A stretch of DNA of 6,802 nt. Origin: Bacteroidales bacterium 45-6 (GTDB lineage Bacteria; Bacteroidota; Bacteroidia; Bacteroidales; Dysgonomonadaceae). A program made the position numbers and the translations under genes. Below are positions 5,202-6,802 of the stretch, piece after piece. The stretch lies in the NCBI GenBank assembly GCA_001897035.1, contig MKRS01000549.1, positions 1 through 6,802 of the forward strand, in the 5' to 3' direction. How positions within the stretch are numbered: position 1 is the stretch's first letter; each line of letters opens with the position of its first letter. Below the pieces are notes generated by a model. That model was not told the DNA's origin and did no database searches. It worked only from the letters and a program-made list of their open reading frames with translations.

Positions 5202-5269
5202 GTTCATGGTTAATAATATTACAAAAAATAGAAAGGGACATCTAACTGAATAGAAACCTTCCCTTCTAA

Positions 5270-5297
5270 TTTCAGGTTTATATCAACTGGCCTGAAA
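5270..5297. repeat. Inverted repeat TTTCAGG / CCTGAAA
   Basis: Perfect 7-base arms at 5270-5276 and 5291-5297 flank a 14-base loop. The repeat lies between the tRNA terminator and the toxin-antitoxin promoter. There is no clear U-tract on either side. It may be a secondary hairpin or part of an older element end. Confidence 0.3.
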
Positions 5298-5309
5298 CCC
5301 TCAAACGAC

Positions 5310-5331
5310 AAAAAAATCAGGCAGCTACCTG
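5310..5331 (-). terminator. Rho-independent terminator downstream of tRNA-Gly
   Basis: On the minus strand CAGGT and GCCTG pair (one U-G) around the loop AGCT, followed by one A and seven T residues (complement of 5310-5316). It begins 25 bases after the tRNA 3' end. On the plus strand the same hairpin is followed by TTTT, so it may act weakly in that direction too. Confidence 0.65.
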
Positions 5332-5355
5332 TTTTGTAACTACGTGATATTTAAG

Positions 5356-5428
5356 AGCGGAAAACGGAACTCGAACCCGCGACGCTCAGCTTGGGAAGCT
5401 AATGCTCTACCAACTGAGCTATTTCCGC
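5356..5428 (-). tRNA. tRNA-Gly (anticodon CCC)
   Basis: The 73-base gene folds as a standard cloverleaf. The acceptor stem GCGGAAA/TTTCCGC is perfect, the D arm is GCTC/GAGC, the anticodon stem TTAGC/GCTGA holds the loop TTCCCAA with anticodon CCC, the variable loop is five bases, and the T loop is TTCGAGT. The anticodon reads GGG (glycine). The discriminator is U and no CCA is encoded, so CCA must be added after transcription. The T stem has two wobble pairs, including G53-U61 where G-C is nearly universal. It has its own upstream promoter and a downstream terminator. The accessory genes begin on its 3' side. Confidence 0.93.
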
Positions 5429-5445
5429 AAATTGAATTGATATTG

Positions 5446-5478
5446 CAAAGATATATTTTTTTCAAAAAATTTTTCAAA
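5446..5478 (-). promoter_or_regulatory. Bacteroides-type promoter of the tRNA-Gly gene
   Basis: On the minus strand TTTG (complement of 5475-5478) is followed after 21 bases of A/T-rich sequence by TATCTTTG (complement of 5446-5453), matching the Bacteroides consensus. The -7 box ends 17 bases before the first base of the mature tRNA, leaving a short 5' leader. A second -7-like box, TATTTTTG (complement of 5498-5505), lies further upstream without a properly spaced -33. Confidence 0.7.
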
Positions 5479-5763
5479 ATAAATACCTAAGTTATTGCAA
5501 AAATAGATTGAATTTTCACAAAAAAACGTCGTGTCATTATGTCTTAGCATTTCGATTTTTTATATGACTGTAAATAATTCACATTGCTTAGATATTCTTA
5601 CATCTTTATCGACTGTTTTTCTTTAAAGGTAGGAAATGTTCCTTCAGGGAGGATATCAAACAAAGAAACACCTGTGGGGAATGAATAACACATACCTTGC
5701 ACAGATGTTTCCGGAACTACAATTAACAGGTTTTATATTGCCGTCAAAACAAGAAGTAAACAA
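5479..5763. other. Intergenic stretch between tRNA promoter and outer-membrane protein gene
   Basis: The left half is very A/T rich and holds the second -7-like box. The right half carries the short palindrome AGGAA-atg-TTCCT (5631-5643), most of a 48-codon plus-strand frame, and TTCCGGAA at 5709-5716. No clear terminator follows the outer-membrane protein gene, which ends at 5764 on the minus strand, and no known RNA family is recognised. Confidence 0.5.
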
Positions 5764-5782
5764 TTACATAACAGGAGATTGA
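5636..5782 (+). CDS. Possible small protein of 48 residues, not recognised
   Basis: An ATG at 5636 (with an internal ATG at 5681) opens a 48-codon plus-strand frame ending at TGA 5780-5782. The peptide starts MFLQGGYQTKKHLWG and ends SKQEVNNYITGD, with a natural-looking composition. It runs opposite the tRNA and the outer-membrane protein gene and overlaps the last 19 bases of the latter. No promoter of the Bacteroides type and no family were recognised, so this may be chance or a remnant. Confidence 0.2.
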   Translation: MFLQGGYQTKKHLWGMNNTYLAQMFPELQLTGFILPSKQEVNNYITGD

Positions 5783-6802
5783 CCGACACTATTGTTTTCT
5801 TTCTCCTTTTGGTCGTCATTGGTGATGGTGGCCTTTGCCTTTTTCACTTTTGCCGTGATGCTTCCGATGCGATAGGAAATATTCAGACGGAATTCGGTGG
5901 TTTTGGTCAGATGGACATCCGTCCGTTGGTTGAAGGTCGGTTTGTGTGTCTTGAAGTCTGTTCCCTTGGTATCAATAATGATGTGCGACTTGGGAAGATA
6001 GACCCCGCTGACAGACACGCTCAACCTTTTCTGGAAGAAGTCTTTTGAAAGGGCCACGTAGCTGAAAAAGAACGAAGACTGGCTTCCTTGCAAATTCACT
6101 TGAGGGAGACTACCTCCTCCTCCCGTGCTGATTCGCATATCTTTCGGCATGGTGACGGTTCCTCCAAGGTAGAATCGCCCAGTGAATCCGGAATTGGAAA
6201 TACCGTAGTCAGAGCTTTTCATCTTCACGTAAGTGATGCTACTATTGGTATAGAGATTCAACCAGGGAAGACCACGGTAGCTGCCAAATACGTTCAGGTT
6301 CACCTGCTTGTTGTGCCCAATGTTATCGTAGGTGATTTTCTGCACGGTGGTGCCAGTTTCAATTAATGAATATTGTTGGATGGAATTGTTCACGAAAGTA
6401 TAAGTGAGTTCACTGCTCAGGTTGAACGCCTGAGCGAATTTACTGTACCCGAAAGTGATGTTGTGGCTTTTCTCTGGGTCAAGCTTCGGGTTGCCAAAGC
6501 TGATGTAGTTGGGGTCGCGGCGATCCACGTAAGGATTCAGGAAACTGATGCTTGGTCGCTGGATACGCATGTTGTAGCCCAACTTGAAGGTTTCCATTGG
6601 CGAAATCTTGTAAGTGAGCATTGCGGAAGGCACCCCAACGACATAATTGGATTTGAAGTTCATGGCGGGATCTTTAAATTTCGTGTCTAACCAAGTGTAT
6701 TCATAGCGAATGCCACCAGTCCAGCCCCACTTGGCATGTCCACCGGAATAACTGGTGTAGAGGCCAAGAATATCGAAATCGTTCTTGAAATAAGTGGAGG
6801 TA
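5764..6802 (-). CDS. Outer-membrane beta-barrel protein (TonB-dependent receptor-like), C-terminal part
   Basis: The frame is open from the right edge of the window to TAA at 5764-5766, giving 345 whole codons of the C-terminus; the true start lies outside. The sequence alternates polar and hydrophobic residues in beta-strand pattern with many aromatic residues. It carries the signature of the Bacteroidetes 'outer membrane beta-barrel family' (PF14905-like): RIQRPSISFLNPY, then SFGNPKLDPEKSHNITFGY, about 80-125 residues into the visible part. Full-length members have a signal peptide, a carboxypeptidase-regulatory-like domain and a TonB-type plug ahead of the barrel, none of which is visible here. 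The last recognisable strand (EFRLNISYRIG) is followed by a charged tail of about 35 residues (KKAKATITNDDQKEKEN...), so the protein does not end in the usual aromatic residue. Codon use is more balanced than in the helicase remnant, consistent with core genome. Ligand unknown. Confidence 0.85.
   Translation of the reverse strand, partial: TSTYFKNDFDILGLYTSYSGGHAKWGWTGGIRYEYTWLDTKFKDPAMNFKSNYVVGVPSAMLTYKISPMETFKLGYNMRIQRPSISFLNPYVDRRDPNYISFGNPKLDPEKSHNITFGYSKFAQAFNLSSELTYTFVNNSIQQYSLIETGTTVQKITYDNIGHNKQVNLNVFGSYRGLPWLNLYTNSSITYVKMKSSDYGISNSGFTGRFYLGGTVTMPKDMRISTGGGGSLPQVNLQGSQSSFFFSYVALSKDFFQKRLSVSVSGVYLPKSHIIIDTKGTDFKTHKPTFNQRTDVHLTKTTEFRLNISYRIGSITAKVKKAKATITNDDQKEKENNSVGQSPVM

Noticed and set aside
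5779..6690. Three plus-strand frames opposite the outer-membrane barrel gene
   Set aside because: The minus-strand frame is continuous to the window edge and has a clear barrel signature; the plus frames are its antisense shadows.
1..6802. CRISPR array, attC/integron cassettes or tandem repeats
   Set aside because: No regularly spaced direct repeats were found, and the cassette-like genes at 1927-4102 are separated by gaps too short to hold attC sites.

Overview
The window most likely comes from a member of the Bacteroidales (Bacteroides, Parabacteroides, Prevotella or a relative). Three things point there: promoters of the Bacteroides type (TTTG about 19-21 bases before TAnnTTTG) upstream of the tRNA gene and the toxin-antitoxin pair; the C-terminal barrel of an outer-membrane beta-barrel/TonB-receptor-like protein of Bacteroidetes type; and a tRNA gene without an encoded CCA. 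No species call is possible.

Positions 1-1872 look like the wreck of a defence or DNA-processing locus. The first 72 bases appear to be the end of an IS3-like insertion sequence, with the start of its orfA on the minus strand. It abuts the C-terminal part of a Ski2-like superfamily 2 helicase that has lost its N-terminal ATPase lobe. An 81-base gap follows, then a 172-residue protein resembling the N-terminal domain of HNH-type restriction endonucleases (ScoMcrA/YisB-like) but with no HNH nuclease domain.

Positions 1927-4102 hold four tightly packed plus-strand genes for small-molecule-modifying enzymes: a RimJ/RimL-type GNAT acetyltransferase, a second GNAT whose start overlaps it by 29 bases, a small P-loop kinase-like protein, and a Vat-type (streptogramin A acetyltransferase family) hexapeptide-repeat acyltransferase that keeps the catalytic histidine. 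Together they look like a resistance or detoxification cassette.

Positions 4103-4633 contain no intact gene. The stretch holds a Bacteroides-like -7 box flanked by short inverted repeats, stop-interrupted coding-like fragments on both strands, several stem-loops, and a possible terminator for the next operon.

Positions 4634-5201 (minus strand) are a complete YefM/YoeB toxin-antitoxin operon with a 4-base ATGA overlap. Its canonical Bacteroides promoter has a palindromic operator filling the spacer exactly. Next come a probable terminator and a tRNA-Gly(CCC) gene with its own promoter, all on the minus strand. The accessory genes lie on the 3' side of the tRNA, a common geometry for integrated islands, but no attachment-site repeat is visible. 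From 5764 to the end (minus strand) is the C-terminal part of an outer-membrane beta-barrel protein, probably core genome.

The overall picture is a mosaic accessory region: an IS-damaged defence locus, a modification-enzyme cassette, a decayed junction and a stabilising toxin-antitoxin module, set next to a tRNA and an ordinary outer-membrane protein gene.
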